Below are positions 47,099 to 56,769 of a stretch of DNA of 64,000 nucleotides, piece by piece (position 1 is the stretch's first letter; every line of letters starts with the position of its first letter). The DNA lies in contig VGBO01000005.1 of NCBI GenBank assembly GCA_016870475.1, positions 1 through 64,000 of the forward strand, given 5' to 3'. This DNA comes from Actinomycetota bacterium (GTDB lineage Bacteria > Actinomycetota > Acidimicrobiia > Acidimicrobiales > CAIXPF01). The notes beneath the pieces were generated by a model. That model did not search any database. It saw only the letters and a program-made list of their open reading frames with translations, and was not told where the DNA came from. The position numbers were made by a program, and so were the translations under genes.

Positions 47099-48334
47099 TC
47101 AGTCGACGACCGCCTGGAGCACGAGCTGCATGAGCTGGGTGCGGATCGGGTGCGTGCTCGAGGGCAGGAGCTGGGTGAGCAGCACCGCCGTGATGCCCTC
47201 GTAGGGGTCGACCCAGAACGCGGTCGACGCCGCACCGCCCCAGGCGAAGGTCCCCGGCGAGGACAGCACCCGGTACGCGGCGGTGTCCTCGACGACGGAG
47301 AACCCGAGCCCGAACCCGACCCCGTCGAACTGCGTCTCGGAGAACAGCGGACGGCCGAACGCCGTGAGGTCCTGCCCTTCGGGGAGGTGGTTCGTCGTCA
47401 TGTAGTCGACGGTGCGGGGCCCGAGCAGGCGGACGCCGTCGAGCTCCCCGCCGCCGAGGAGCATGCGGGCGAACCGGTGGTAGTCGTGCGCCGTGCCGAC
47501 GAGGCCACCACCGCCGGAGAGGCACACGGGCGGGGTGAGGGCCGCCGCGCCCATGGCGTCGTTCCTGCGGGCGCGGCGAGTTCCCGGCTCGGGGCTGTAG
47601 AGGGCTGCGAGCCGGCCGGCCTCGCCGGCGGGCACCGAGAAGGCCGTGTCGACCATGCCGAGCGGACCGAGGATCCGCTCGGCGAAGAACGCGTCGAGCG
47701 ACATGCCCGACGCCACCTCGACGACGCGGCCGAGCACGTCGGTGCACACCGAGTAGTTCCACTCCGAGCCGGGCTGGAACAGCAACGGCAGCTGCGCCCA
47801 CCGGTCGCAGCACTCGGCGAGATCGGCACCCTTCGGTGTCCCCCACTCGAACCCGGCGGCCCGATACATGGCGTCCACCGCGTTGTTGTAGTGGAACCCG
47901 TAGGTGAGCCCGGCGGTGTGGGTGAGCAGGTGCCAGATCCGCACCGGTTCGGTCGCCGGCTCGAGCGTGGGGGCGGCGGAGGAGCCCGACCGGTAGACGC
48001 GCACGTCCGCGAACGACGGGATGAACTTCGCAACCGGGTCCTTCAGCTCGAAGGCCCCCTCCTCGTAGAGCATCATCGCTGCGACCGACGTAACCGGTTT
48101 CGTCATCGAGTACAGCCGGACGATCGTGTCGTCGGTGAACGGCGCGCCCGACTCGAGGTCGCGCTTCCCCGTCACGACGGTGTGCGCGACGTGGTCACCG
48201 CGCCCGAGCACGAACTGGCAGCCGGCGAGCAGACCCCCGTCGACGTATCCCTGCAGGAGGTCGTCGATCCGGCGCAAGCGCACCGGGTCGAAGCCCACCT
48301 CGGTCGGACCGATGTCGGTCGTGATCCCGGGCAC
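47099..48334 (-). CDS. Serine hydrolase (class C beta-lactamase-like family)
   Basis: VRLYSMTKPVTSVAAMMLYEEG (SxxK), WNYSVCTDVLGRVVE (YxN-like), FAWGGAASTAFWVDP; SD gagg before GTG. Confidence 0.92.
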   Translation of the reverse strand: MPGITTDIGPTEVGFDPVRLRRIDDLLQGYVDGGLLAGCQFVLGRGDHVAHTVVTGKRDLESGAPFTDDTIVRLYSMTKPVTSVAAMMLYEEGAFELKDPVAKFIPSFADVRVYRSGSSAAPTLEPATEPVRIWHLLTHTAGLTYGFHYNNAVDAMYRAAGFEWGTPKGADLAECCDRWAQLPLLFQPGSEWNYSVCTDVLGRVVEVASGMSLDAFFAERILGPLGMVDTAFSVPAGEAGRLAALYSPEPGTRRARRNDAMGAAALTPPVCLSGGGGLVGTAHDYHRFARMLLGGGELDGVRLLGPRTVDYMTTNHLPEGQDLTAFGRPLFSETQFDGVGFGLGFSVVEDTAAYRVLSSPGTFAWGGAASTAFWVDPYEGITAVLLTQLLPSSTHPIRTQLMQLVLQAVVD

Positions 48335-48396
48335 GGTGCCTCCTCGTCGGGCGGGCGCCCGACGGGCGCTCGCCGCCCCAGTGTCGCAGCGTCCGC

Positions 48397-49575
48397 TCAG
48401 CCGCGCAGCGCACGCCGGGCGATCGCCCAGCGGTGGACCTCCGACGGACCGTCGTAGATGCGGAACGCACGGATGTCCTCGTAGGTGCGACGGACGACGG
48501 TCCGGCCGGTGATGCCCGTCCCGCCGAGCACCTGCACGCAGCGGTCGACGACCCGGCCGAGCGCCTCGGACACGTAGAGCTTCGCCATCGAGGACTCGTC
48601 GCGCGCCTGGCTGCCCTGGTCGAGCACCCACGCGCACTGCCAGATCAACAGGCGGGACGTGGTCATGTCGGTGAGGTTGTCGGCGAGCTGGAACCCGACC
48701 CCTTCGTGCTCGCCGATCGGCTTGCCGAACGCGTGACGGGTGCGGGCGTAGTCGACGGCGATGTCGTGGCAGCGCCGTGCCGCGCCGAGCCAACGCATGC
48801 AGTGGGTGAGCCGGGCCGGGCCGAGGCGCACCTGCGCGTAGCGGAAGCCCCCGCCGATCTCGCCAAGCACCTGGTCGGCCCGGACCCGCACGTCGTGCAA
48901 CTCCACGACGGAGTGTCCGCCGGTCATGTTCGAGTCCATGGTATCGAGCACCTCGATCATGTCGATGCCGGGAGTGTCGGCGGAGGTGAGGAACATCGAC
49001 GCGCCGAGGTCGGTGCCGGACCGGTCGAAGGTGCGCGCCATGATGATCGCGATCGTCGCCCCGTCCGCACCGGTGATGAGCCACTTCCGGCCGTTGATCA
49101 CGTAGCTGCCGTCGGCCTGCTCGTCGGCCCGGGTGGCGAGCATCGACGGGTCGGACCCGGCGCCGCCGTCCGGTTCGGTCATGCAGAACATCGACCGCGT
49201 CCGCCCCGAGGCGAGCGGCCGGAGGTACTGCTCCTTCTGGTCCTCGGTGGCGACCTGCTCCAGCAGGTGCATGTTGCCCTCGTCGGGTGCGCCGATGTGC
49301 AGCGCGAGCGGACCGAGCGGCGAGTAGCCGGCCTCCTCGAACACGATTGCCTTCGCGACGTGGTCGAGCCCGAGACCGCCCCATTCCCGCCCGACGTGGG
49401 GTGCGACGAGACCCGCCTCGTGCGCGAGCTCGACGAGCTCGAGCCGCAGCTCCTCCGTCGGCCCGTGGGCGTGCTGGCGAGGGTCCCCCTCGAGGGGGAT
49501 GATCCGGTCCCGGACGAACGCCGCCGTCCGCGCCGACAGGTCGAGAAGTTCCGGGGTGAGGCTGAAGTCGATCAC
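48397..49575 (-). CDS. Acyl-CoA dehydrogenase family protein
   Basis: FCMTEPDGGAGSDPSMLATRA, RLGPARLTHCMRWLG, VLGGTGITGRTVVRRTYEDIRAFRIYDGPSEVHR. Confidence 0.95.
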   Translation of the reverse strand: MIDFSLTPELLDLSARTAAFVRDRIIPLEGDPRQHAHGPTEELRLELVELAHEAGLVAPHVGREWGGLGLDHVAKAIVFEEAGYSPLGPLALHIGAPDEGNMHLLEQVATEDQKEQYLRPLASGRTRSMFCMTEPDGGAGSDPSMLATRADEQADGSYVINGRKWLITGADGATIAIIMARTFDRSGTDLGASMFLTSADTPGIDMIEVLDTMDSNMTGGHSVVELHDVRVRADQVLGEIGGGFRYAQVRLGPARLTHCMRWLGAARRCHDIAVDYARTRHAFGKPIGEHEGVGFQLADNLTDMTTSRLLIWQCAWVLDQGSQARDESSMAKLYVSEALGRVVDRCVQVLGGTGITGRTVVRRTYEDIRAFRIYDGPSEVHRWAIARRALRG

Positions 49576-49646
49576 CCGGCCAGCCTGTCAGACCGTCGCC
49601 GCACGGGGCGAGCGACGACGGGCGAGCGGGCCGACCCGGCGTCGAA

Positions 49647-49652
49647 TAGCGT
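49647..49652 (+). promoter_or_regulatory. Putative -10 box TAGCGT, leaderless AtzG-like gene start
   Basis: TAGCGT + 7 nt + GTG. Confidence 0.5.
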
Positions 49653-49659
49653 CCGGCGG

Positions 49660-49866
49660 GTGAGCGACCACGACGATCTCACCCAGGTGCGCACCGTCCT
49701 CGCCGGCGCGGGGATCATCCCTCCCGACCGCGAGCTCGAGCTGCTCGCCCGCGTGCTGCCGACGCTGCGTGCCCAGATGGACCGGGCCTATGCGCTCGAC
49801 ACCGGGGAGGTCGCACCGGTTGCGACGTTCCGTCCCGCACCGACCCCGGAGGACGGGGCGCGATGA
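49660..49866 (+). CDS. AtzG/GatC-like small protein
   Basis: MSDHDDLTQVRTVLAGAGIIPPDRELELLARVLPTLRAQMDRAYALDTGEVAPVATFRPAPTPEDGAR; ATGA overlap with amidase. Confidence 0.72.
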   Translation: MSDHDDLTQVRTVLAGAGIIPPDRELELLARVLPTLRAQMDRAYALDTGEVAPVATFRPAPTPEDGAR

Positions 49867-51272
49867 GCTCCGTCGACCGGTTCTCGACCATCACCGAGCT
49901 CGCCGACGCGCTGCGCGCCGGCACGACGACCTCGGTGGCGCTCACGGAGGCGACGATCCGCGCCGCCGACGCGCTCGACGAGCGTCTCGGCGTGTACCTC
50001 GCCCGGTACGACGACACCGCACTCGAGGCCGCGGCGACCGCCGACCGGGAGCGCGCCGCGGGGATCGACCGGGGGCCCCTGCACGGCATCCCGCTCGGCG
50101 TCAAGGACATCATCTCGATGCGGGAGGGACCGACCACCGCGCAGAGCCTCGTGCTGCCCGCCGACTGGGGTGGACGGCGCGACGCACCCGTCGTCGAACG
50201 GCTCCGCGCCGCCGGTGCCGTGCTCACCGGCAAGACCTCGACGATGGAGTTCGCGATCGGCTCGCCCGATCGGTCGAAGCCGTTCCCGTTGCCGCGGAAC
50301 CCCTGGGACACCGACTGTTGGACCGGTGGTTCGTCGTCGGGCACCGGCGGCGGCATCGCGGCCGGCCTGTTCGCGGCGGGGCTCGGGTCGGACACCGGTG
50401 GGTCGATCCGCATCCCGGCCGCGTACTGCGGGGTGAGCGGGCACAAGCAGACCTTCGGGCTCGTGCCGAAGTCCGGTGTCGTGCCGCTCGGGTTCACCTA
50501 CGACCACGTCGGCCCGCTCGCCCGGTCGGCGGAGGACTGCGCGCTGCTGCTCGACGTACTCGTCGGGCCGACGGACGACGATCCGACGACCGTCGACGTC
50601 GGCACGTTCCGATGCGCACCCACCGTGCACGACGGCGTCGCCGGTCTGCGGATCGGCGTCGCCCGGGCGGCGACGGTCGACGGCGGGTTCTGCGACCCGG
50701 GCACGGCGACGTCGCTCGACGCAGCGGTCGCCGCACTCGCCGCGGCGGGCGCGACCGTGGGTGACGTCGAGTTCCCGCTCTGGGACGAGCTCCACGACGC
50801 GTGCTTCCTCGGCCTCTACGCCGAGGCGTTCGCGTGGCACCGGCCGCACCTCGCCCGTGCGTGGGCGGACTACGGCTTCGACACCCGGCTCGGCATCGCG
50901 CAGGGGTCGCTCGTGAGCGCCGGCGACTACGTGCAGCTCCAGCGGGTGCGGGAGCTCGGTCGCCGGGCGATGGCGGTGCTGTTCGCCGAGGTCGACCTCG
51001 TGATCATGCCGACCACCGGCCGCCCCGCTCCCCGCTTCGGCGCACCGGGCATGGACCGTGACGAGCGGCTCCGCTCGCTCTACACGCCACCGTTCAACTC
51101 GCTCGGCCTGCCTGCGCTGTCGGTCCCGATGGGATTCGTCGACGGCCTGCCCGTCGGGCTGCAGATCGTCGGGCCCGCCTTCGCTGACGCGCTCGTCCTG
51201 CGCGCCGGTGCCGCCTACCAGGCCCGCACCGACTGGCACCGGCGCGTGCCGGCGATCGCCGCCGTCGACTGA
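49863..51272 (+). CDS. Amidase signature family protein
   Basis: PLGVKDIISM, WTGGSSSGTGGGIAAGLFAAGLGSDTGGSIRIPAAYCGVSGHKQTFG. Confidence 0.95.
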   Translation: MSSVDRFSTITELADALRAGTTTSVALTEATIRAADALDERLGVYLARYDDTALEAAATADRERAAGIDRGPLHGIPLGVKDIISMREGPTTAQSLVLPADWGGRRDAPVVERLRAAGAVLTGKTSTMEFAIGSPDRSKPFPLPRNPWDTDCWTGGSSSGTGGGIAAGLFAAGLGSDTGGSIRIPAAYCGVSGHKQTFGLVPKSGVVPLGFTYDHVGPLARSAEDCALLLDVLVGPTDDDPTTVDVGTFRCAPTVHDGVAGLRIGVARAATVDGGFCDPGTATSLDAAVAALAAAGATVGDVEFPLWDELHDACFLGLYAEAFAWHRPHLARAWADYGFDTRLGIAQGSLVSAGDYVQLQRVRELGRRAMAVLFAEVDLVIMPTTGRPAPRFGAPGMDRDERLRSLYTPPFNSLGLPALSVPMGFVDGLPVGLQIVGPAFADALVLRAGAAYQARTDWHRRVPAIAAVD

Positions 51273-51279
51273 ACCGAGA

Positions 51280-52512
51280 TCAGTCGGCGAGGAGCGCGTC
51301 GCGGAACGCCGGTGCGGCAATCGCGGCGAGCACCTCGGCGCGTTCCCGCAGGGGAAGACCCCGCAGTGCGGCCACGCCGTGCTCGGTGACGACCCGGTCG
51401 ACGAGATAGCCGGGGATGGTCGTGCGGGCGGGCGGTTCGAGCCGTCGCACGATGCGGGACACGGTGCCACCCGCCGCCGTCGACGGCAGGGCGAGGATGC
51501 CGTGCGCCGCGCCGAACGCGTAGTCGGGCGCTCCCCCCGGGCCGGAGATCACCTCACCGTTGACGATCTCGGAGTTCGCCGAACCGTCGAGGGCGACCTC
51601 CACCGTCGAGTTGATCCCGACGAGCCCCTCGACGGCCGCCAGGCCGGCTATCCCGTGGGAGACCGACGCTCGCACCAGCCGCACCCTCGGGTTGCGGTGC
51701 ACCCAGTCGAGGAGGGCGCGGTCGCCAATGACCTCGGCGGCGACGAGGTCGCCCTCGATCGCACCCCGGGCGACGAGCTCGGCGCACGAACCGGCGATCA
51801 TCCCCGAGTGCACACGGAGGCCGCGCCGCTCCGCGAGGAGACCGAGGATCGCCTCGGGGAGGGCACCGATCCCGAACTGGATCGTCGCCCCGTCGGGGAC
51901 GAGTGCCGCCGCATGCTCGGCGACGCGTCGGGTCACCTCGTCGGCGGTGGCCGACGGCAGCTCGGCGAGCGGTTCGTCGATCTCGACGAGATGGTCGAAC
52001 GCGTCGAGCGGGAGCTCACCTTCACCGAAGGTGTAGGGCATCTGCGGGTTCACCTGCCCGATCACGAGCGACGCGGTGCGCACCACCTCGACGGCCGCGC
52101 CGACCGTCGCCCCGAGACTCACCCGCCCCTCCGGCCCGGGCGCGCTCACCTGCACGAGCGCCACGTCGCACGCGAGCGGTGACGGCGGGCTGAACAGCCA
52201 CGCGTAGTCGGAGTACTTGGCCGGCACGATGCGCAGCACCCCGGCCCGGGCGAGCGAACGGGTCGCGCCCGAGGCCTGGGTGGTCGTGATCCGGAACGGT
52301 CCGTCCGGCTCGGCGAGCGCGAACGGTGCCGGGGCGCGCAGCAGGTACCCGGCGACGAGCTCGAGGGAACGGAACCGGTGGGCCTGCGCGGCGAGCTCGT
52401 CGAGCAGGCCGAAGGGCGTCCCGCTCGTCGCGTTCACGAAACAGCGCACCCCGTCCGGGATGGCGGCGACGGCCTCGGCGGGGGTCGATCTGCGGGCGGC
52501 ACGAACGGGCAT
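51280..52512 (-). CDS. Acetyl-CoA hydrolase/transferase family (4-hydroxybutyrate CoA-transferase-like)
   Basis: DGATIQFGIGALPEAILGLLAERRGLRVHSGMIAG, HGILALPSTAAGGTVSRIV, LRGLPLRERAEVLAAIAAPAFRDAL. Confidence 0.92.
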   Translation of the reverse strand: MPVRAARRSTPAEAVAAIPDGVRCFVNATSGTPFGLLDELAAQAHRFRSLELVAGYLLRAPAPFALAEPDGPFRITTTQASGATRSLARAGVLRIVPAKYSDYAWLFSPPSPLACDVALVQVSAPGPEGRVSLGATVGAAVEVVRTASLVIGQVNPQMPYTFGEGELPLDAFDHLVEIDEPLAELPSATADEVTRRVAEHAAALVPDGATIQFGIGALPEAILGLLAERRGLRVHSGMIAGSCAELVARGAIEGDLVAAEVIGDRALLDWVHRNPRVRLVRASVSHGIAGLAAVEGLVGINSTVEVALDGSANSEIVNGEVISGPGGAPDYAFGAAHGILALPSTAAGGTVSRIVRRLEPPARTTIPGYLVDRVVTEHGVAALRGLPLRERAEVLAAIAAPAFRDALLAD

Positions 52513-52518
52513 CGTCGG

Positions 52519-52524
52519 ACGGTA
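52519..52524 (-). promoter_or_regulatory. Putative -10 box TACCGT, leaderless start of 52512 gene
   Basis: TACCGT + 6 nt + ATG. Confidence 0.5.
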
Positions 52525-52569
52525 CCTCGCCGATGCCGACCTGCGGGTTCGGCGACCCGACCGCGGGCG

Positions 52570-52575
52570 TATCCT
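52570..52575 (+). promoter_or_regulatory. Putative -10 box TATCCT, leaderless start of copper operon
   Basis: TATCCT + 6 nt + ATG. Confidence 0.55.
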
Positions 52576-52581
52576 CGGTAT

Positions 52582-52785
52582 ATGGACGAGCTCCGCTTCA
52601 CCGTTCCCGGGATGACGTGCGGTCACTGCGTGCAGGCCGTGCACGACGGCATCGCCGCGCTGCCCGGGGTGGCCGACATCGCCGTCGACCTCGAGTCGAA
52701 GGTCGTCGTGGTGCGGGGCACCGACCTCGATCCGGCCGCGGTCGACGAGGCGGTCGACGACGCCGGCTTCGAGGTCGCCCGTTGA
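52582..52785 (+). CDS. Heavy-metal-associated domain protein (CopZ-like copper chaperone)
   Basis: [37 protein letters not shown] (GMTCxxC). Confidence 0.94.
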   Translation: MDELRFTVPGMTCGHCVQAVHDGIAALPGVADIAVDLESKVVVVRGTDLDPAAVDEAVDDAGFEVAR

Positions 52786-52952
52786 GCTGGTCCACCCCGC
52801 TCCGCCTCGGGTCGTTCGCCCTCGCGCTCGTCGTGGCCGCCCTCCTCGGCGGTCTCCTCGGTGGTGCCGTCGAACCACTGCGCACGAACGGGAGCGGCGG
52901 TCACGCCACGACGGAGTCCCACGACCCGGCGACGCACGGCGGCTCGTCGTGA
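52782..52952 (+). CDS. Small single-pass membrane protein with His-rich tail
   Basis: TTG start overlapping copZ-like stop (TTGA); [55 protein letters not shown]. Confidence 0.65.
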   Translation: MSWSTPLRLGSFALALVVAALLGGLLGGAVEPLRTNGSGGHATTESHDPATHGGSS

Positions 52953-55237
52953 ACGGCCGTGCGCCCACCGCCGACCGGGCACCCGCCCCGGAGCACGTCG
53001 ACGTCCTCATCGACGGCATGACCTGCACGGCGTGCGCGGCGCGCATCGAGAAGAAGCTCAACCGCGTCGAAGGCGTCACGGCACACGTGAACTACGCCAC
53101 CGAGCGCGCCGCCATCGACTTCGACCCGGCGCTCGTCGATGCGGACCGCCTCCTCGACACCGTCCGGTCCCTCGGGTACGAGGCGACGCTGCCGACGACG
53201 GCCGACGAACGGCGGTCGGCGGCGTCCAGGCCCGATCCTGCCGATCTCGCCGAGGCGGCGGCACGTCGACGCCTGATCGGCACCGCCGCGCTCACGCTGC
53301 CGGTGGTGCTGCTGTCGATGGTCCCACCGCTGCAGTTCGACAACTGGCAGTGGCTGGCTCTAACACTCGCCGCACCGGTGGCCACCTGGGGGGCGTACCC
53401 GTTCCACCGCGCGGCGTGGAAGAACCTGCGCCAGGGCGCCGCGACGATGGACACGCTCGTGTCGGTCGGCGTGCTCGCCGCATTCGGCTGGTCGCTGCGG
53501 GCGTTGTTCCTCGGCGACGCCGGAATGCCGGGCATGCGCATGGGATTCCACCTCGTCGTCGAACCCGGCGCCGAGGATCACCTCTACCTCGAGGTAGCGA
53601 CCGCGGTCACGCTGTTCCTGCTGCTCGGCCGCACGGCCGAACTGCGGGCCCGCCGTCGTGCGGGAGCGGCCGTACGGGCGCTCGCCGAACTCGGCGCACG
53701 CGAGGCGACCGTCGTCGGCCCCGACGGTGTCGAGCGGTCGGTCCCGATCGAACGGCTCGCCGTCGGCGACCGGTTCGTGGTCCGGCCCGGCGAACGGGTC
53801 GCGACCGACGGGCGGGTGGTCGAGGGCGCGGCCGCCGTCGACGTGTCGATGATGACGGGCGAGAGCGTGCCGGTCGAGGTGACGGCCGGCGACCGGGTCG
53901 TCGGGGGGACGGTCGCGACCGGCGGCAGGCTCGTCGTCGAGGCCACCCGCGTCGGCGGCGACACGCAGCTCGCTCGGGTCACCCGTCTCGTCGAGGCCGC
54001 ACAGACGGGCCGTGCACCGGTGCAACGGCTCGCCGACCGGATCGCCGCGGTGTTCGTGCCCGTCGTGCTGCTGCTCGCTGCGGCGACGTTCGGGTTCTGG
54101 CTGTCCAACACCGGTGATCCGACCTTCGCGGGGACCGCCGCCGTTGCCGTGCTGATCATCGCCTGCCCGTGCGCGCTGGGTCTCGCCACCCCGACCGCGC
54201 TGCTCGTCGGCACCGGCCGCGGGGCGCAGCTCGGCATCCTCATCCGTGGTCCGGAGGTGCTCGAATCGACCCGTCGGGTGGACACGATCGTGCTCGACAA
54301 GACGGGCACCGTGACGACCGGGCGGATGCACCTCGTGGAGGTCGTGCCCGCCGACGGCGTCGATGTCGCCACGGCGCTCCGACGGGCCGGCTCGCTCGAA
54401 GCGGCGTCGGAGCACCCCATCGCCCGGGCGATCGTCGAGGCCGCTGCGGCGGCAGGCCCGCTCGCCCCGGTGGACGGCTTCGTCGCCACGGCCGGTGTCG
54501 GGGTGGAGGGCGTCGTCGAGGGGACGCTCGTCACGATCGGGCGACCGACCGGGCACGCCACGCTCCCGCCCGCGCTCGCCGAGGCGTGCAGCGCGGCCGC
54601 GGCCGCCGGTCGAACGGTGGTGGTCGCATCGTGGGACGACGCTCCGCGGGCCGTCCTCGTCGTCGCCGATCGCGTGCGCCCTTCGAGCCGGCAGGCGATC
54701 GCCGGGCTCCGGGCGCTCGGACTGCACCCGATCCTGCTCACGGGCGACGCCGCTCCGGCCGCCCACCACGTCGCCGCGTCGGTGGGGATCGAGCAGGGCG
54801 ACGTGGTCGCCGGGATGCTCCCGGCCGACAAGCTCGCCCACATCGAGGCGTTGCAGGCGTCGGGCCGGGTCGTCGCCATGGTCGGCGACGGCGTGAACGA
54901 CGCCGCAGCACTCGCCCGAGCGGACCTCGGGATCGCGATGGGCGGTGGGACCGATGTGGCGATGGAGGCGTCGGATCTCACCCTCGTGCGGGCCGACCTC
55001 GGCGACGCGGTCGACGCGGTCCGCCTCTGCCGGCGCACCCTGCGGACGATCACGGGCAACCTGTTCTGGGCGTTCGCCTACAACGTCGCCGCACTGCCCA
55101 TCGCTGCGTCCGGCTGGCTGAACCCGATGATCGCCGGACTCGCGATGGCGTTCTCCAGCGTGTTCGTGGTCACGAACAGTCTCCGCCTGCGCCGGTTCGA
55201 CCGGGTGCGACCGAGCGCCGAACCGGTCGACGCGTGA
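52949..55237 (+). CDS. copA: Heavy-metal (copper) translocating P-type ATPase
   Basis: [84 protein letters not shown]. Confidence 0.97.
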   Translation: MNGRAPTADRAPAPEHVDVLIDGMTCTACAARIEKKLNRVEGVTAHVNYATERAAIDFDPALVDADRLLDTVRSLGYEATLPTTADERRSAASRPDPADLAEAAARRRLIGTAALTLPVVLLSMVPPLQFDNWQWLALTLAAPVATWGAYPFHRAAWKNLRQGAATMDTLVSVGVLAAFGWSLRALFLGDAGMPGMRMGFHLVVEPGAEDHLYLEVATAVTLFLLLGRTAELRARRRAGAAVRALAELGAREATVVGPDGVERSVPIERLAVGDRFVVRPGERVATDGRVVEGAAAVDVSMMTGESVPVEVTAGDRVVGGTVATGGRLVVEATRVGGDTQLARVTRLVEAAQTGRAPVQRLADRIAAVFVPVVLLLAAATFGFWLSNTGDPTFAGTAAVAVLIIACPCALGLATPTALLVGTGRGAQLGILIRGPEVLESTRRVDTIVLDKTGTVTTGRMHLVEVVPADGVDVATALRRAGSLEAASEHPIARAIVEAAAAAGPLAPVDGFVATAGVGVEGVVEGTLVTIGRPTGHATLPPALAEACSAAAAAGRTVVVASWDDAPRAVLVVADRVRPSSRQAIAGLRALGLHPILLTGDAAPAAHHVAASVGIEQGDVVAGMLPADKLAHIEALQASGRVVAMVGDGVNDAAALARADLGIAMGGGTDVAMEASDLTLVRADLGDAVDAVRLCRRTLRTITGNLFWAFAYNVAALPIAASGWLNPMIAGLAMAFSSVFVVTNSLRLRRFDRVRPSAEPVDA

Positions 55238-56052
55238 CCGCGCTGTCGATCGTCGAGGCGGCGGTCCTCGGCCTCGTCGAAGGGGTGACGGAGTTCCTCC
55301 CGGTCTCCTCGACGGGTCACCTGCTGCTCACCTCGCGCCTGCTCGGTCTCGAGGGCGACGGCATCACGTCCTTCGAGATCATCGTCCAGGTCGGTGCGAT
55401 CGCCGCCGTGGTGGGGCTGTACCACGACCGGATCCGCTCGATGGTGCGCGGCGTCGTCGGTCGTGATCCCGCCGGCCGCCGACTGGCGACCTGTCTCCTC
55501 GCGGCGTTCCTCCCGGCCGCGGTGATCGGTCTGGCGGCCGGTTCGACGATCAAGGAGCGCCTGTTCGACGTCGGACCGGTCGCGGTGGCCTGGATCGTCG
55601 GCGGGGTCGCCATGCTCGTCGCGGAGCGGCGGCGGCCCCGCGACGTCGACGGGACCGGGCTCGAGGCGCTCGCGGTGCGCCAGGCGGCACTCGTCGGGGT
55701 CGCGCAGTGCCTCGCGCTGTGGCCGGGCGTGAGCCGGAGCCTCGTGACGATCCTTGCGGCGCTCGCCGTCGGTCTGGGCGTGCGGGCGGCGGTCGAGTTC
55801 AGTTTCCTCCTCGGCGCGCTGACGCTCGGTGCGGCCGCAGCGGCCGAGGCGTTCTCGGCGCGGGCGACCCTGCTCGGCGACGTCGGCGTCCTCGCTCCGG
55901 CGATCGGGGTGGCGGTCGCATTCGTGTCTGCGGTCGTCACCGTGCGACTCTTCCTCGGGTTACTGACCCGAAAGGGGCTCGCGCCATTCGGGTGGTACCG
56001 CATCGGGATCGGCGTGATCACGCTGTCGGCGCTCGCAACGGGGCTGATCTGA
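55234..56052 (+). CDS. uppP: Undecaprenyl-diphosphate phosphatase
   Basis: [55 protein letters not shown] overlap with copA. Confidence 0.96.
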   Translation: MTALSIVEAAVLGLVEGVTEFLPVSSTGHLLLTSRLLGLEGDGITSFEIIVQVGAIAAVVGLYHDRIRSMVRGVVGRDPAGRRLATCLLAAFLPAAVIGLAAGSTIKERLFDVGPVAVAWIVGGVAMLVAERRRPRDVDGTGLEALAVRQAALVGVAQCLALWPGVSRSLVTILAALAVGLGVRAAVEFSFLLGALTLGAAAAAEAFSARATLLGDVGVLAPAIGVAVAFVSAVVTVRLFLGLLTRKGLAPFGWYRIGIGVITLSALATGLI

Positions 56053-56127
56053 CCACCGTCCGATAGCTGATGGATATCGGCGAATCGTGAATGTCTACGT
56101 GGGCATGTCGCGTAGTACACATACGTC

Positions 56128-56769
56128 ATGAACGACGAGCACGCCGTGCGCCTCTATCTCCAGCACCTCGCGGATCCCTCCGCCTCCGTCGACCAGACCC
56201 TCGTCCGCAAACTCGAAGCCGAGGTCTCCCGGACCACCGACCCCCTCGAACGCCTGCGCGTCCTCACCGCGCTCGAACGGGCGCGCACCGTCGACGGCAG
56301 CACACTCCGCCAGGGGTTCGTCCGCCACGCCCGCACGTGGGCCGAAGCCGAGGGGATCGCCCCGACCGCCTTCCTCGAGCTCGGCGTGCCGCGCGACGTG
56401 CTCGTCGAGGCCAGCCTGGTGCCGGCGTCGCGCCGAGCCGGACGCACCGGTGGCGGACGCTCCAAGGTGACCACCGGGCAGATCGCCGCGTGGGTCCTCG
56501 GTCGCACACAGCCCTTCACCCTCGCCGACATCGAGGCCGAGCTCGGCGGCAGCCCCGTCACCGTGCGCAAGGCGCTCGCCGAGCTCGAGGCGGACCGTCG
56601 CCTCACCCGCCTCGGAACGGTCCCCGACCACCACGGTCGCGGACGGGCACCGCTGCTGTTCGCCCGCCGCGACCCCGACGGCGCGACGCGCACCCGCGGG
56701 TCGGCGAAGGTCAGAGCCACTCGCGGCGGCGGAACACGAGGAACAGCACGGCCGAAGGCACGAGCATGA
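56128..56769 (+). CDS. Hypothetical protein with predicted C-terminal winged-helix-like region
   Basis: MNDEHAVRLYLQHLADPSASVDQTLVRKLEAEV...QPFTLADIEAELGGSPVTVRKALAELEADRRLTRLG. Confidence 0.7.
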   Translation: MNDEHAVRLYLQHLADPSASVDQTLVRKLEAEVSRTTDPLERLRVLTALERARTVDGSTLRQGFVRHARTWAEAEGIAPTAFLELGVPRDVLVEASLVPASRRAGRTGGGRSKVTTGQIAAWVLGRTQPFTLADIEAELGGSPVTVRKALAELEADRRLTRLGTVPDHHGRGRAPLLFARRDPDGATRTRGSAKVRATRGGGTRGTARPKARA

